A stretch of DNA of 64,000 nucleotides from Alicycliphilus denitrificans_A (lineage in GTDB: Bacteria > Pseudomonadota > Gammaproteobacteria > Burkholderiales > Burkholderiaceae_C), in assembly GCF_044792555.1 (NCBI RefSeq), contig NZ_CP126238.1:1674001-1738000 (forward strand), read 5' to 3'. The notes beneath the pieces were generated by a model. The model saw nothing but the letters and a program-made list of their open reading frames with translations. It was not told the DNA's origin and made no database searches. The translations under genes and the position numbers were made by a program. Positions 26,296-34,606 of the stretch are shown here, one piece after another. The stretch's first letter is position 1. Every line of letters begins with the position of its first letter.

Positions 26296-28043
26296 GGTGC
26301 GGCATGGCTCATTTTTTCTGCGTGATATTTGCGTTTTGTTTGATGTTCTTTTCTGGTGTGGCGCAAGCTTTGGATAAGGTTGAGGTTTATGAGCCAACTG
26401 ATTGGAAAATTGGACAATATTCCAGTTATGGCGCGGCATGTTCTGCAATATTAGATTTTGTTAATGGGGTGTGGGCTCCGAGTGGAAATCTTGGCTCCAT
26501 GCAGGGCTGTGAGCCTTCTGTGGTTTATGTGAAGCGTGCTGGTGATCCTACAAACTACAAGTTTTATATTAGAAAATTGTATTCTTGTCCGGAAAATTCA
26601 ACTGATAAAAGTGGCTCATGTGTTTGCAATATGGGTTTTGAGGAAAAAGACGGGCAGTGTAAGCCTAAAAATCCATGCCCGATAGGTCAGCACGAAGAAG
26701 GCGGCGCATGTGTTCCCGACAATTGCAAACCAGATGAAATCCGAGTAAATGGTTTTTGCGTAAAAGAACCCGAGTGCCCAAAGGGGCAGACGCGCGTTAA
26801 TGGCAAATGCGTCCCTGACAAATGTCCTGCGGGTAAAGATTATGGTGTGTATGAGGTAGACAGTCCAAGTGCGACGACATATTTGTGCTCTACGGGGTTT
26901 TCTGAGGGCGTTGAGGGGTGTCAGATTCGGGTCCGTTCGTCTTTTTCTGTGAGCTTCACAAATAGCAAGGGCGAATTGGTTACGCAATACTCGGGTAACG
27001 GCATTGGCACTGGCGGTAAATGCTCGGGCGGTGGCTCTGGCAATGGTGGCTCTGCGAATAGTGGCGGTGGCTCTGGTGGTGGTCCGACTGATTCGGGTGG
27101 CGGCACAGGTGGTGGCGCTGGTGGCGGTACGGGCGGCGGCACGGGTGGCGGCACCGGCGGCACGGGTGGCGGCACCGGCGGCACGGGTGGCGGCACCGGC
27201 GGCACGGGTGGCGGCACCGGCGGCACAGGTGGCGGCACCGGCGGCACAGGTGACGGCACCGGCGGCACGGGCGGCACGGGCGGCACGGGCGGCACCGGCG
27301 GCACGGGCGGCACGGGCGGCACGGGCGGCACGGGTGGCACGGGCGGCACGGGTGGCACGGGCGGCACGGGCGGCACGGGCGGCTCAGCAAAACTTTCTGA
27401 TGTGAAACCTCCCAATCCCGTGGATAAAGATAAAGATGGTAAATGCCCTTCTGGTACGAAGCAGGTAGGCAATCTTTGTTATTCCGATCAACCCAAGCCG
27501 CCAGATGGTGATGGCATATGTCCTGGCGGTTATGTGAAAATTGAAAAGGAGTGCATGCCATTGGTGCCTAGTGGCGGCGCTACTGGTGGCACTGATGGCG
27601 GCACTGGTAATGGTGAAGGTGATGGCGAAGACGATGAATCTGGGTTCGGCGGATCGTGCGAATCAGGCTTTACTTGCGAGGGCGATGCAATCCAGTGCGC
27701 CATTGCACGCGAGCAGCATATTCGCAATTGCAAGCTGTTCAATGACCCAGCCGATAGCGTCTATACAGCAGCTGTGGATGGTAGCGATGGCCTCAATACC
27801 GACAAGCTCAAGAGCGAAGCCGCGCAGGTCAGCATTGGAAGCTTTGATCAGTCCGGTTTCGGCTGGGGCAGTTCATGCCCTGCGGATCCCTCTATTTCGC
27901 TCAATTTCGGTCAGAGCGGTGAAGTCACCATTCCGTTTTCTCGCATCTGCGGGCCTTTAAGTGTCTTGTCCATGGCCGGCGTCGGCATCACGCTGCTCGG
28001 CTGCATGGTCTGGGTGCTCGGTGGCCGCAATAACAGGGGATAA
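26292..28043 (+). CDS. pIII-like adsorption protein with glycine-rich linker
   Basis: 583 residues from MRCGMAHFF (ATG at 26304 also possible). The signal peptide ends near AQA. A cysteine-rich N-terminal region of about 215 residues contains repeated CP-x-G-x(n)-C modules (CPIGQHEEGGACVPDNC, CPKGQTRVNGKCVPDKC). Residues ~243-364 are a glycine/threonine linker. A second Cys-containing domain follows, then a C-terminal membrane segment (SMAGVGITLLGCMVWVLGG). This is the N-domain, Gly linker, C-domain, anchor plan of pIII, which binds the receptor and caps the virion. The non-repeat parts are visibly more AT-rich than neighbouring phage genes. Confidence 0.85.
   Translation: MRCGMAHFFCVIFAFCLMFFSGVAQALDKVEVYEPTDWKIGQYSSYGAACSAILDFVNGVWAPSGNLGSMQGCEPSVVYVKRAGDPTNYKFYIRKLYSCPENSTDKSGSCVCNMGFEEKDGQCKPKNPCPIGQHEEGGACVPDNCKPDEIRVNGFCVKEPECPKGQTRVNGKCVPDKCPAGKDYGVYEVDSPSATTYLCSTGFSEGVEGCQIRVRSSFSVSFTNSKGELVTQYSGNGIGTGGKCSGGGSGNGGSANSGGGSGGGPTDSGGGTGGGAGGGTGGGTGGGTGGTGGGTGGTGGGTGGTGGGTGGTGGGTGGTGDGTGGTGGTGGTGGTGGTGGTGGTGGTGGTGGTGGTGGTGGTGGSAKLSDVKPPNPVDKDKDGKCPSGTKQVGNLCYSDQPKPPDGDGICPGGYVKIEKECMPLVPSGGATGGTDGGTGNGEGDGEDDESGFGGSCESGFTCEGDAIQCAIAREQHIRNCKLFNDPADSVYTAAVDGSDGLNTDKLKSEAAQVSIGSFDQSGFGWGSSCPADPSISLNFGQSGEVTIPFSRICGPLSVLSMAGVGITLLGCMVWVLGGRNNRG
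27050..27385 (+). repeat. tandem 6- to 15-bp GGC/ACG repeats coding the pIII glycine linker
   Basis: Units of GGCGGCACG, GGTGGCACC and similar are iterated about 35 times, encoding (GGTGG)n and (GGT)n. The array is in frame throughout and is a likely site of slippage that would change linker length. Confidence 0.9.
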
Positions 28044-28045
28044 AC

Positions 28046-28348
28046 ATGCCGTGGATCGCTTCCGTGTTTCTTGCGGGCCTGCTGCAACTGGTGTCCAGCT
28101 TCGTCGGCCGCGTGCTGGTGGCCCTGGGTTTCGGCTATGTCGAGTACGTGGGCATCAGCACCCTGGTCGATACGGTCAAGACCCAGGCGACGGGGCTCTT
28201 GTCATCGGTGGGTGCATCCAGCCTGGCCGAATGGGCCGGGTTCTTCCGCATCGATCAACACATCAGCATCGTCATCAGCGCCATTGGCGTGAAGGTGCTA
28301 CTGAACTCCCTGGGTGGCGACAAGGTGCGCCGCCTGGTGCAAAAGTAA
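28046..28348 (+). CDS. pVI-like minor coat protein (DUF2523 type)
   Basis: 100 residues with three hydrophobic stretches: IASVFLAGLLQLVSSFVGRVLVALG near the N-terminus, LLSSVGASSLAEWAGFF in the middle and ISIVISAIGVKVLL near the C-terminus. DUF2523 proteins occupy this position between gene III and zot in many inoviruses and are taken to be pVI equivalents that hold pIII at the virion end. 2 bp after the pIII stop and 3 bp before the Zot start. Confidence 0.8.
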   Translation: MPWIASVFLAGLLQLVSSFVGRVLVALGFGYVEYVGISTLVDTVKTQATGLLSSVGASSLAEWAGFFRIDQHISIVISAIGVKVLLNSLGGDKVRRLVQK

Positions 28349-28351
28349 ATC

Positions 28352-29515
28352 ATGCCGATCAACTTCGTCACCGGCCTCCCCAGGCAGGGGAAAACGCTCT
28401 TCACCTTCATCCAGGTGCAGGAGCGTGCCAAGAAAGAAGGCCGCCCGGTCTACTACTGCAACATCCCCGAAGTCACGCTCGATGGCTGGACGGAAATCGA
28501 CCATCCCGACAAATGGATGGAGTGTCCCAATGACGCCATTATCGTGGTCGATGAGCTGCAGGACTTCTGGGGCATGGCCCCGCCCGGCGCCAGGGTGCCC
28601 GCGCCGATCCTTGAGCTGTCCAAGCACGGCAAACGCGGCATTGACTTCTACTTCATCACGCAAGACCCGGCGTTGGTCCACGTCACGCCGCGCAAGCTCT
28701 GCGAAACCCATTGGCATGTGGTCCGTGCCTTCGGCAGCGAGAACGCCGTGGCCCATAAATTCAACCGGATGCAGACCGATCCGGAACGGGTCAAGAACAA
28801 GAGCGAGAAATTCCCCTGGCGCTACCCAAAAGAGGCCTTCGGTAAAAAAGACAAGGCCGGCGAATGGATAACCCGGCCCTGGTACAAGTCCGCCGATGTG
28901 CACAACATTAAGCGGCAGATCCCGCTCAAGGTCTGGGCCATCCCCGGCGGCGTCATCCTGGCCGGCCTGGCTGTATGGGCCGGCGTCCACCTGTTCGGTG
29001 GCGTCCTTGAGCGCGCCAAGGGGGTCGGCGGCGCAAAGGCCACGCCTCCCGGCGCCGTGGCGCCATCCTCTGCCACTGGCACAGCCGCGGCTAGGCCTGC
29101 GGCGCGGGACATCAGCGGTGACTACGTCGAGGTTCGCAAGCCACGCCTGGCCGACTTTCCGCATACGGCCCCGGCCTATGACCAAGTCACCCAGCCGATC
29201 GAAGCGCCGTACCCTGCCGCGTGCGTGCACATGGCCAAGGTCTGCAAGTGCTACACCCAGCAAGCTACGCTCCTGCAGGTGAGCGGCGAGGTGTGCTTGC
29301 AGATCGTGGCGCAAGGCTTTTTCATGGACTGGAAGCAGCGTCAGGAGCCTCCACAGCAACAAGCCCGCCGCGAAGATCCCGCACGCCCTACCGCGCCGGC
29401 GCAGCCGCCCGTCGTCATCAACATGCCGGCCCAGGCCCAGCCCGCGCAGCAACCCAATAGTTACCTGGAAGCCCTGGCCCAGCGCAATGCGCAGGTGCGG
29501 TCAACACTGCAATAG
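28352..29515 (+). CDS. Zot-family virion assembly ATPase (pI type)
   Basis: 387 residues. Walker A GLPRQGKT is at residues 8-15 and Walker B IIVVDE at 63-68, followed by LQDFWG. The cytoplasmic ATPase ends near a basic stretch. One membrane segment follows at ~192-213 (WAIPGGVILAGLAVWAGVHLF), then a periplasmic tail with Cys pairs (CVHMAKVCKCY) and a Pro/Gln-rich C-terminus. pI/Zot drives extrusion of the virion through the inner membrane. Intact Walker motifs suggest an active phage. Confidence 0.93.
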   Translation: MPINFVTGLPRQGKTLFTFIQVQERAKKEGRPVYYCNIPEVTLDGWTEIDHPDKWMECPNDAIIVVDELQDFWGMAPPGARVPAPILELSKHGKRGIDFYFITQDPALVHVTPRKLCETHWHVVRAFGSENAVAHKFNRMQTDPERVKNKSEKFPWRYPKEAFGKKDKAGEWITRPWYKSADVHNIKRQIPLKVWAIPGGVILAGLAVWAGVHLFGGVLERAKGVGGAKATPPGAVAPSSATGTAAARPAARDISGDYVEVRKPRLADFPHTAPAYDQVTQPIEAPYPAACVHMAKVCKCYTQQATLLQVSGEVCLQIVAQGFFMDWKQRQEPPQQQARREDPARPTAPAQPPVVINMPAQAQPAQQPNSYLEALAQRNAQVRSTLQ

Positions 29516-29543
29516 CTAAACTCCCCGACATGGGGAGGACGGC

Positions 29544-30086
29544 ATGCGGCAAAAGCGGTTTTTGTGGGCATGGGCAATCGCCTTGCTGCCCGTTTCATTC
29601 GGCGCGCACGCCGAGGTTTATCGGTGTGGGAACACCTATTCGCATGAGCCATGCGAGGGCGGCCGGACAGTTGACGTGACGCCTCCCTTGAGCGATCCCG
29701 CCGGCCCGGGCACCAAGCGAATCTACCTGTGCCGAAGGCCGGACAATGCCCTGTTCTGGGTGCCCGACCACTGCCGTGGCCATGGCTGGACGATTGAGCG
29801 AACGGAAACGGTCCCGGCACGCGTGCCCTGGGAGCAGCAACTCGAAATCGCACGGGCCAAGCGCAATGCCGGTGAGCAGTTGCGCCAGGCAGCGATGGTG
29901 CCGCCGTCAGTGGTGCAGCAATACCCGGATTCCGGCGATGCAAAGGCATCGCGCTGCAGTTATCTGGATGAACGGATCAAGGACCTGGATCGCATGGGCC
30001 GCGCGGGCAGTCGGCTCTATGACCTTGATTGGATCCGCCGCGAACGCAAGTCAACCCGAGACGAGCAATTCAGGCTGCGTTGTTGA
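29544..30086 (+). CDS. exported DUF4124-like protein (possible prophage cargo)
   Basis: 180 residues. A signal peptide (FLWAWAIALLPVSFGAHA) is followed by EVYRCGNTYSHEPCEGGRTVDV, the Cys-containing start of DUF4124 domains that are common in Comamonadaceae envelope proteins. The C-terminal half is helical and basic. It is not part of the basic inovirus set and lies between zot and the recombinase, so it may be a cargo gene acting on the host envelope. Function unknown. Confidence 0.65.
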   Translation: MRQKRFLWAWAIALLPVSFGAHAEVYRCGNTYSHEPCEGGRTVDVTPPLSDPAGPGTKRIYLCRRPDNALFWVPDHCRGHGWTIERTETVPARVPWEQQLEIARAKRNAGEQLRQAAMVPPSVVQQYPDSGDAKASRCSYLDERIKDLDRMGRAGSRLYDLDWIRRERKSTRDEQFRLRC

Positions 30087-30432
30087 GCCAGGCCCCCTCC
30101 GGGGTATGGGGCAACGCCCCATGTAGCCGTCTGGCCGCGCAGCGTACCCCATGGCATGGAGCACCAGGCCCCCAGCGCGCCCCAGGCAGCCATGCCGGCC
30201 AGGCCGAACGCATCGCCCAAGTGTCGCGGCAGTCACACCGCAGCAGCCGCCGGCCGCGAGGCATGAGGCTGGACAAGGCGCCCGGCCTGCTCGTGCTTGA
30301 TAAACCGGTATTGCGCGTCAGCGCTCTCCCGCTCTACATCGTCGCCCTGACGCACGCCTAAAAACCGCACGATGTATATCCACGGATTGCCCTTCTCCGA
30401 GCCGGCGAATATCAGCGCAAGGAGGAACAAAA
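30087..30432. other. 346-bp prophage intergenic region with hairpins, second origin/packaging candidate
   Basis: No convincing gene. CCCC-CTCC-GGGG is followed directly by a perfect hairpin, ATGGGGC-AAC-GCCCCAT (30106-30122). Further on GTACCCCAT can pair with part of it as an alternative structure. Inoviruses carry their packaging signal and origins in the single large non-coding region, and this is the only gap over 150 bp in the prophage. Function inferred. Confidence 0.5.
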
Positions 30433-31023
30433 ATGCTGATTGGATACGCCCGCGTTTCGACGCAGGAGCAGGACACGGCCCTGCAAATGGATGCATTGAA
30501 TAGGGCGGGTTGCCAGCGAATTTTTCAAGAGAAGGCGAGCGGCGCATCTCGCCGTGGCCGTGAGGAATTGGCGCGCTGCCTCGCGTTCCTGAGTAAGGGT
30601 GACGTCTTGGTGGTCTACAAGATCGATCGGATAGCGCGGAGCCTGTTTGACCTGCTGGACATCTTGCGCCACCTGGAGCGGGTCGGAGCCACGATCAAAA
30701 GCGTCACGGAACCTCTGGACACCACGAATAGCATGGGCGTCTTCGTCATTCAGATGCTCGGCGCTGTGGCCCAGTTGGAGAGATCGATGATCAGGGAGAG
30801 ATCTATTGCCGGGCAGCTTGCCGCCAGGGAGAGGGGGAGGGTGCCGGGGAGGAGTCGGAGTCTGTCGCCTGGTGAGGAGCGCGCGTTGGTCGCTGAGTAC
30901 CAGGCGGGCGAGGCGACTTACAAGGGTTTAGGCGTCAAATATGGCGTTTCGGAGTCCGCCGCCAAGCGTGCCGTGTACCGGGCCACGAAGCCGGCCGAGT
31001 ACCTCAAGCGCCAGCGCTGCTAG
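30433..31023 (+). CDS. small serine recombinase, probable prophage integrase
   Basis: 196 residues of the resolvase/invertase type. The N-terminus LIGYARVSTQEQD contains the catalytic Ser9 and Arg7. KIDRIARSLFDLLDIL and SMIRERSIAGQLAARERG carry the other conserved arginines and the long helix. A C-terminal helix-turn-helix follows (YKGLGVKYGVSESAAKRAVYRA). AAGGAGG precedes the ATG. The stop is 8 bp from the right attachment repeat. Position and precedent in phiRSM phages make it the likely integrase/excisionase; no tyrosine integrase is present. Confidence 0.85.
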   Translation: MLIGYARVSTQEQDTALQMDALNRAGCQRIFQEKASGASRRGREELARCLAFLSKGDVLVVYKIDRIARSLFDLLDILRHLERVGATIKSVTEPLDTTNSMGVFVIQMLGAVAQLERSMIRERSIAGQLAARERGRVPGRSRSLSPGEERALVAEYQAGEATYKGLGVKYGVSESAAKRAVYRATKPAEYLKRQRC

Positions 31024-31031
31024 CGCATCCA

Positions 31032-31046
31032 TCCGTTTCCGCCAAT
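31032..31046 (+). repeat. prophage right attachment core (attR)
   Basis: TCCGTTTCCGCCAAT, identical to 22244-22258. The preceding phage sequence (CATCCA) differs from the tRNA T arm, so no second tRNA is formed here. Confidence 0.9.
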
Positions 31047-31048
31047 AC

Positions 31049-31083
31049 AAAAGCCTAAGTAGTTGATCTACTTAGGCTTTTTT
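31049..31083 (+). terminator. original tRNA-Ser terminator, displaced by the prophage
   Basis: AAAAGCCTAAGTAG and CTACTTAGGCTTTT form a 14-bp perfect stem around TTGAT, followed by T residues. It begins 3 bp after attR, so before integration it lay directly behind tRNA-Ser. Confidence 0.9.
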
Positions 31084-31165
31084 GTGCGCCCAGCATGGGC
31101 GCTCACCTGCGGGTGCAAGTCCCGCTGCGAGCTGGTCACAGTGAGCAAAGCACAAGCGCAACTAC
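31084..31165 (+). mobile_element. relic resembling a group II intron 5' end, copy 1
   Basis: Immediately after the T-run of the terminator stands GTGCGCCCAGCATGGGCGC. It is followed by the hairpin GCGGG-TGCAAGT-CCCGC and the palindromic TCACAGTGA. The GTGCG start and the position just behind a terminator hairpin are what class C group II introns show. No reverse transcriptase, domain V or 3' end follows, so it would be a truncated remnant. A copy with the same order lies behind tRNA-Pro. A non-intron tRNA-downstream repeat is the alternative. Confidence 0.45.
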
Positions 31166-31614
31166 CTTGATGCGCGCCGCAAGTGCTGCAGCCCCTGATC
31201 CTAAGAACTCCACTTTTCAGGGACAAGGTCATACGAAAAATGGCCTGTTCTGGGGACTTTGATGCGCTTGCTGCGCAGAGTTGGCGCGGCACCCTCGGTG
31301 CCGCCTTCTGTTCACCATTAGGGGCACAAATCGGATTTTCTGATGCCCCCAAATGCCTCTGCCAGACACCGCCTCTCTCAAGAGGCTTTTGCTGGACGCA
31401 TACGATTGAATGGTTCACTACAATCACACACGACGGCACTCATCCGTGGGCTGCCTCAGCACGATGCAGTACGAGCAACGCTGGATCGCAGCCCAGCGCA
31501 AAGATGCTGCATGACAACCCGGGTTATGAGATCCCAGATTGGGCGACCTCATTTTCATACCCCAAGCTTCTCACAGCGCGCAGAAACTCTGAACACGCTC
31601 CAAGTTCGCGAACC
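31166..31614. other. 449 bp without a recognisable gene
   Basis: The frame open through most of this stretch has no ribosome site or protein-like start before 31615. I see no repeat, RNA or clear promoter here. It may contain decayed sequence. Confidence 0.5.
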
Positions 31615-31875
31615 ATGGAAATCAGCCAAACCCCCATCGAGACCGCAGATCAGCCCGAAGTGCCATGGGGCTGGTCCAGACAGTTTCGCATGGCGGTCTA
31701 CAAGCCTGGAACGCGTGTCAGGCGTGCTGGCAGCTGGGAAACGGTGAGCCATATCGCGCTGCGCCGCAATGTCCTGGCTGTGTATCTGGTCGGCAATGCC
31801 GAGCCTGTCGATCCTATGGAACTGGAGCTCGAACCCACGGTGTTCACGACCGAGCGCGTATCCGAGCCGTATTGA
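31615..31875 (+). CDS. hypothetical protein, 86 residues
   Basis: The start MEISQTPIETADQPEVPWGWSR is chosen because the long upstream extension is not protein-like. The core VPWGWSRQFRMAVYKPGTRVRRAGSWETVSHIALRRNVLAVYLVG looks like a small beta-barrel (SH3-like) domain. The C-terminus is acidic (DPMELELEPT). It converges with psd. I do not recognise a named family. Confidence 0.6.
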   Translation: MEISQTPIETADQPEVPWGWSRQFRMAVYKPGTRVRRAGSWETVSHIALRRNVLAVYLVGNAEPVDPMELELEPTVFTTERVSEPY

Positions 31876-31883
31876 TTCGTCGC

Positions 31884-32735
31884 TCAGGCTGAGGTCCGTT
31901 GCGCCATGGCCTCGCCCAGGCGCACGGGGCGCGAGGCCGCCCAGTCAGGCTCGAACTGCACGGCGTCGCGCGCAAACAGCAGCACGACGGTGGAGCCGAG
32001 CAGAAAGCGACCCATTTCCTCGCCCTGGCGCAGTGTGATGGACTGCTTTTCATAGTCCCAGCGGCGCGGTTGGCCCGTACGTGGCGGGTTCACCCGGCCG
32101 TGCCACACGGTAGCCATGCTGCCCACGATGGTGGCGCCCACCAGCACCAGTGCCATGGGGCCCAAAGGGGTCTCGAACAGGCACACCACGCGCTCGTTGC
32201 GCGCAAACAGCCCGGGCACACCACGCGCTGTCGTGGGGTTCACCGAAAACAGGGCGCCCGGCACATGCTCCATGCGCAGCAGGCGGCCGTCACACGGCAT
32301 GTGAATGCGGTGGTAGTCGCGTGGGCTCAGGTAGATGGTGACGAAGTGCCCATCCTGGAACTGCGCGGCCAACTGCGCGTCGCCGCCCAGCAGAGCCGTA
32401 GTGGAATAGTGGTGGCCCTTGGCCTGGAAGATCTGGTCGTGCTCTATGGGGCCAAGCTGGCTTACTGCACCATCCACCGGGCATGCGACGGCCGTATCGG
32501 CCAATGGACGCACGCCGTGGCGTAACGCGCGTGTGAAGAAGTCGTTGAAGCTCGCGTAGCTTGCAATGTCAGGGTTGGCGGCCTCGCTCATGTCCACCTG
32601 GTAGCGCGCCACAAAGCGGCGGATGACCGCTGTGGTCAGGCTGCCGGCATGGGCCGAGGCCAACCGGCCGGCGAGGGTGGTGAGCAGGTGTTTGGGCAGC
32701 AAATACTGCGGTAGTACGGCAAGGCGGTCTGACAC
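31884..32735 (-). CDS. psd: phosphatidylserine decarboxylase proenzyme
   Basis: 283 residues from a GTG giving (M)SDRLAVLPQYLLPKHLL, the usual N-terminus; an in-frame ATG 33 bp earlier is possible. The autocleavage motif is LGST in GRFLLGSTVVLLF, where the Ser becomes the pyruvoyl group. PVDGAVSQLG and the catalytic YLSPRDYHRIHMP are also present. The membrane enzyme makes phosphatidylethanolamine from phosphatidylserine. Confidence 0.94.
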   Translation of the reverse strand: MSDRLAVLPQYLLPKHLLTTLAGRLASAHAGSLTTAVIRRFVARYQVDMSEAANPDIASYASFNDFFTRALRHGVRPLADTAVACPVDGAVSQLGPIEHDQIFQAKGHHYSTTALLGGDAQLAAQFQDGHFVTIYLSPRDYHRIHMPCDGRLLRMEHVPGALFSVNPTTARGVPGLFARNERVVCLFETPLGPMALVLVGATIVGSMATVWHGRVNPPRTGQPRRWDYEKQSITLRQGEEMGRFLLGSTVVLLFARDAVQFEPDWAASRPVRLGEAMAQRTSA

Positions 32736-32889
32736 GTAGCGGCAATCATGGCAAAAAAGCCGGGCCATTCTATAGAGTGATCGGGCTCTCCTCCCCGATG
32801 CCGGTTGGCCTCAACCCATAACCATGCCTGCGCATTGCCAATACGCTGCGCTGATAATGCGCCCCCCTTGTGGTGTGCGTCGCTTTGCC

Positions 32890-34041
32890 ATGTCTTTGCT
32901 CCCAGCCCCGAAACCCCGCTCAGAGGCCGTGCCTGCCCGCGTCCTGACCTGGTTGCGCCTTTTTAAGCCCGCGCGCGTGTGCATCAATCAGCGCGAGCGC
33001 CTGCGCATGGTGGCGGGCATCGTGCTCAGTGTGGCCATGGTTGCGGTTTGTGCCCACTGGCTTGGCATGGCGTCCCCGCCCTGGATGGTGGCCTCGCTGG
33101 GCGCCAGCGCCGTGCTGATCATTGCATTGCCTTCCAGTCCACTGGCGCAGCCTTGGCCGGTTCTGGCGGGCAGCGTACTGTCGTATCTGGTGGGCGTGGC
33201 CTGTGCAGCACTGGTGCCGAATCTGTCTCTGGCCAGCGGCCTGGCCGTGGGGCTAGCCGTAGCCGGGATGTTGGCACTGCGCTGTCTGCACCCGCCTGGG
33301 GGCGGCATGGCGCTGTTTGCGGTGCTGCACCCGCAGGAGAGTACGGCCATGGCGGCTGTTCCAGTGTTGCTCAACGTACTGTTGCTGATATTGATGGGCG
33401 TGGTCTTCAATCACCTGACGGGTCGCAGCTACCCGCATGCCCAGGGGCGTACAGTCTCCACGCGCAAAGATGCCGGGGCCTTCACTTCTGCCGATTTGGA
33501 TGCTGCCTTGCTGCACTACAACCAAGTGCTGGACGTGAGTCGCGATGATCTGGTGGACCTGCTGCACCTGGCGGGTAAGGCGGCGTTTCAGCGCACGCTG
33601 GGCGAGCTGCGCTGCCGGCAGATCATGTCGGCACCCGTGCATGCCGTGGTGGCTGACACGCACCTCAAGGATGCTTGGGCGCTGATGCGCAAGCATGCGA
33701 TAAAGGCGTTGCCGGTGGTGGACGCGCAGCATGCGGTGATCGGTATCGTCACCGTGGCGGACTTCATGCGGCTGGCTAACCTGGAGGTGCATGAAGGCAT
33801 GGGGCAGCGCCTGCGCGCGCTTATCATGGGTCGCCCCAAGCGGCCCGATCAGGTACAGCAACTGATGTCCTCACCCGTGCTGCAGGTGGTTGCCGAGCAG
33901 CATGTCATGGATCTGGTACCGTTGTTTTCTGAGGCTGGCCACCACCATATTCCCGTGGTGGACGAAGAGCGGCAACTGCTTGGCATCATTACCCAGTCAG
34001 ATCTCGTGAAAACATTGGCTGCTGCCGTAGCGCAACGTTAG
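32890..34041 (+). CDS. HPP-family membrane protein with paired CBS domains
   Basis: 383 residues from MSLLPAPKPRSEAV; an upstream in-frame ATG at 32824 overlaps the psd promoter area. The N-terminal ~170 residues form the HPP domain with four or five membrane segments and the conserved WMVASLGASAVL and RCLHPPGGGMAL. Two CBS domains follow (CRQIMSAPVHAVVADTHLKDAW and VQQLMSSPVLQVVAEQHVMDLV) that may bind adenine nucleotides. HPP proteins include plant chloroplast nitrite transporters; the bacterial substrate is unknown. Confidence 0.87.
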   Translation: MSLLPAPKPRSEAVPARVLTWLRLFKPARVCINQRERLRMVAGIVLSVAMVAVCAHWLGMASPPWMVASLGASAVLIIALPSSPLAQPWPVLAGSVLSYLVGVACAALVPNLSLASGLAVGLAVAGMLALRCLHPPGGGMALFAVLHPQESTAMAAVPVLLNVLLLILMGVVFNHLTGRSYPHAQGRTVSTRKDAGAFTSADLDAALLHYNQVLDVSRDDLVDLLHLAGKAAFQRTLGELRCRQIMSAPVHAVVADTHLKDAWALMRKHAIKALPVVDAQHAVIGIVTVADFMRLANLEVHEGMGQRLRALIMGRPKRPDQVQQLMSSPVLQVVAEQHVMDLVPLFSEAGHHHIPVVDEERQLLGIITQSDLVKTLAAAVAQR

Positions 34042-34276
34042 CGTGGGTACGTCGGCATCGCAGTACAATTGTCCGTTTCATGCATAGCGCAACGCATGTT
34101 CATTGAAGCCGCCTTTCCCCCGGACTGTTGGCCCCCCATGCCCAGGGTTCAGCGACTCACCTGCCTGCAAGCCCCGTGCTTCGAGCCCACGAAGAGGTCG
34201 ATGCGGCGCCCGGCGACGCACGCATAGGCTGCATGTGCGCCACTGCAGACATTTGTTATCGAGAGACTGACCACAC

Positions 34277-34543
34277 ATGGCCAAAGAAGAACTGATTGAG
34301 ATGCAGGGTAGCGTCACCGAAGTCCTGCCAGACTCGCGTTTTCGCGTGACCCTGGATAATGGGCACCAGCTCATCGCCTATACCGGCGGTAAGATGCGCA
34401 AGCACCACATCCGCATCCTCGCCGGCGACAAGGTGTCGCTGGAGATGTCGCCCTACGACTTGACCAAGGGTCGCATTACCTTCCGCCATCTGGCGGGGCG
34501 CGGCCCAGGGCCAGGCGCCGGTACGCCATCGGGTAAGCGTTGA
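34277..34543 (+). CDS. infA: translation initiation factor IF-1
   Basis: 88 residues with the S1/OB-fold: MAKEELIEMQGSVTEVLPDSRF, then VTLDNGHQLIAYTGGKMRKHHIRILAGD and KGRITFRHL. The C-terminus has an extra Gly/Pro-rich tail beyond the usual ~72 residues. Betaproteobacteria often carry two infA genes; this one stands alone beside tRNA-Pro rather than in the ribosomal-protein operon and may be the second copy. Confidence 0.93.
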   Translation: MAKEELIEMQGSVTEVLPDSRFRVTLDNGHQLIAYTGGKMRKHHIRILAGDKVSLEMSPYDLTKGRITFRHLAGRGPGPGAGTPSGKR

Positions 34544-34606
34544 CCACAGTAAATATCGCGCCGTTTGCCAGGACAGTGTAATTTGACAGGTTAGAATGCT
34601 GAGCAT

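Larger units (their letters stand above)
22244..31046. mobile_element. filamentous (inovirus) prophage, about 8.8 kb, phiRSM-like
   Basis: Identical 15-bp repeats TCCGTTTCCGCCAAT bound the element at 22244 and 31032, the left copy being the end of tRNA-Ser. Inside, in inovirus order, are a divergent repressor, early small proteins, a replication initiator, an ssDNA-binding protein, small membrane proteins, the major coat protein plus terminator, a pIII-like protein, a pVI-like protein, Zot/pI ATPase and a serine recombinase. All structural genes are on one strand and appear intact. No secretin (pIV) gene is present, so virion exit would need a host secretin, as in CTXphi. Ralstonia phiRSM phages also use a resolvase-type recombinase and a serine tRNA target. 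Confidence 0.92.

Noticed and set aside
27050..27385. Tandem repeat array considered as a possible CRISPR
   Set aside because: Units are 6-15 bp, directly adjacent and in coding frame, without spacers or cas genes.
27004..27405. 133-residue frame of Val-Ala-Arg-Ala repeats, and Pro-rich antisense frames, over the pIII linker
   Set aside because: These are frame-shifted readings of the GGC/ACG tandem array; the pIII frame continues through it with signal peptide and anchor.
31032..31046. Possible second tRNA-Ser at the right prophage end
   Set aside because: Only the 15-bp core is present; no acceptor, D or anticodon arms precede it.
31183..31614. Upstream extension of the 86-residue hypothetical gene to 230 residues
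   Set aside because: The added part has no ribosome site and no protein-like pattern; it starts in the intron-like relic region.
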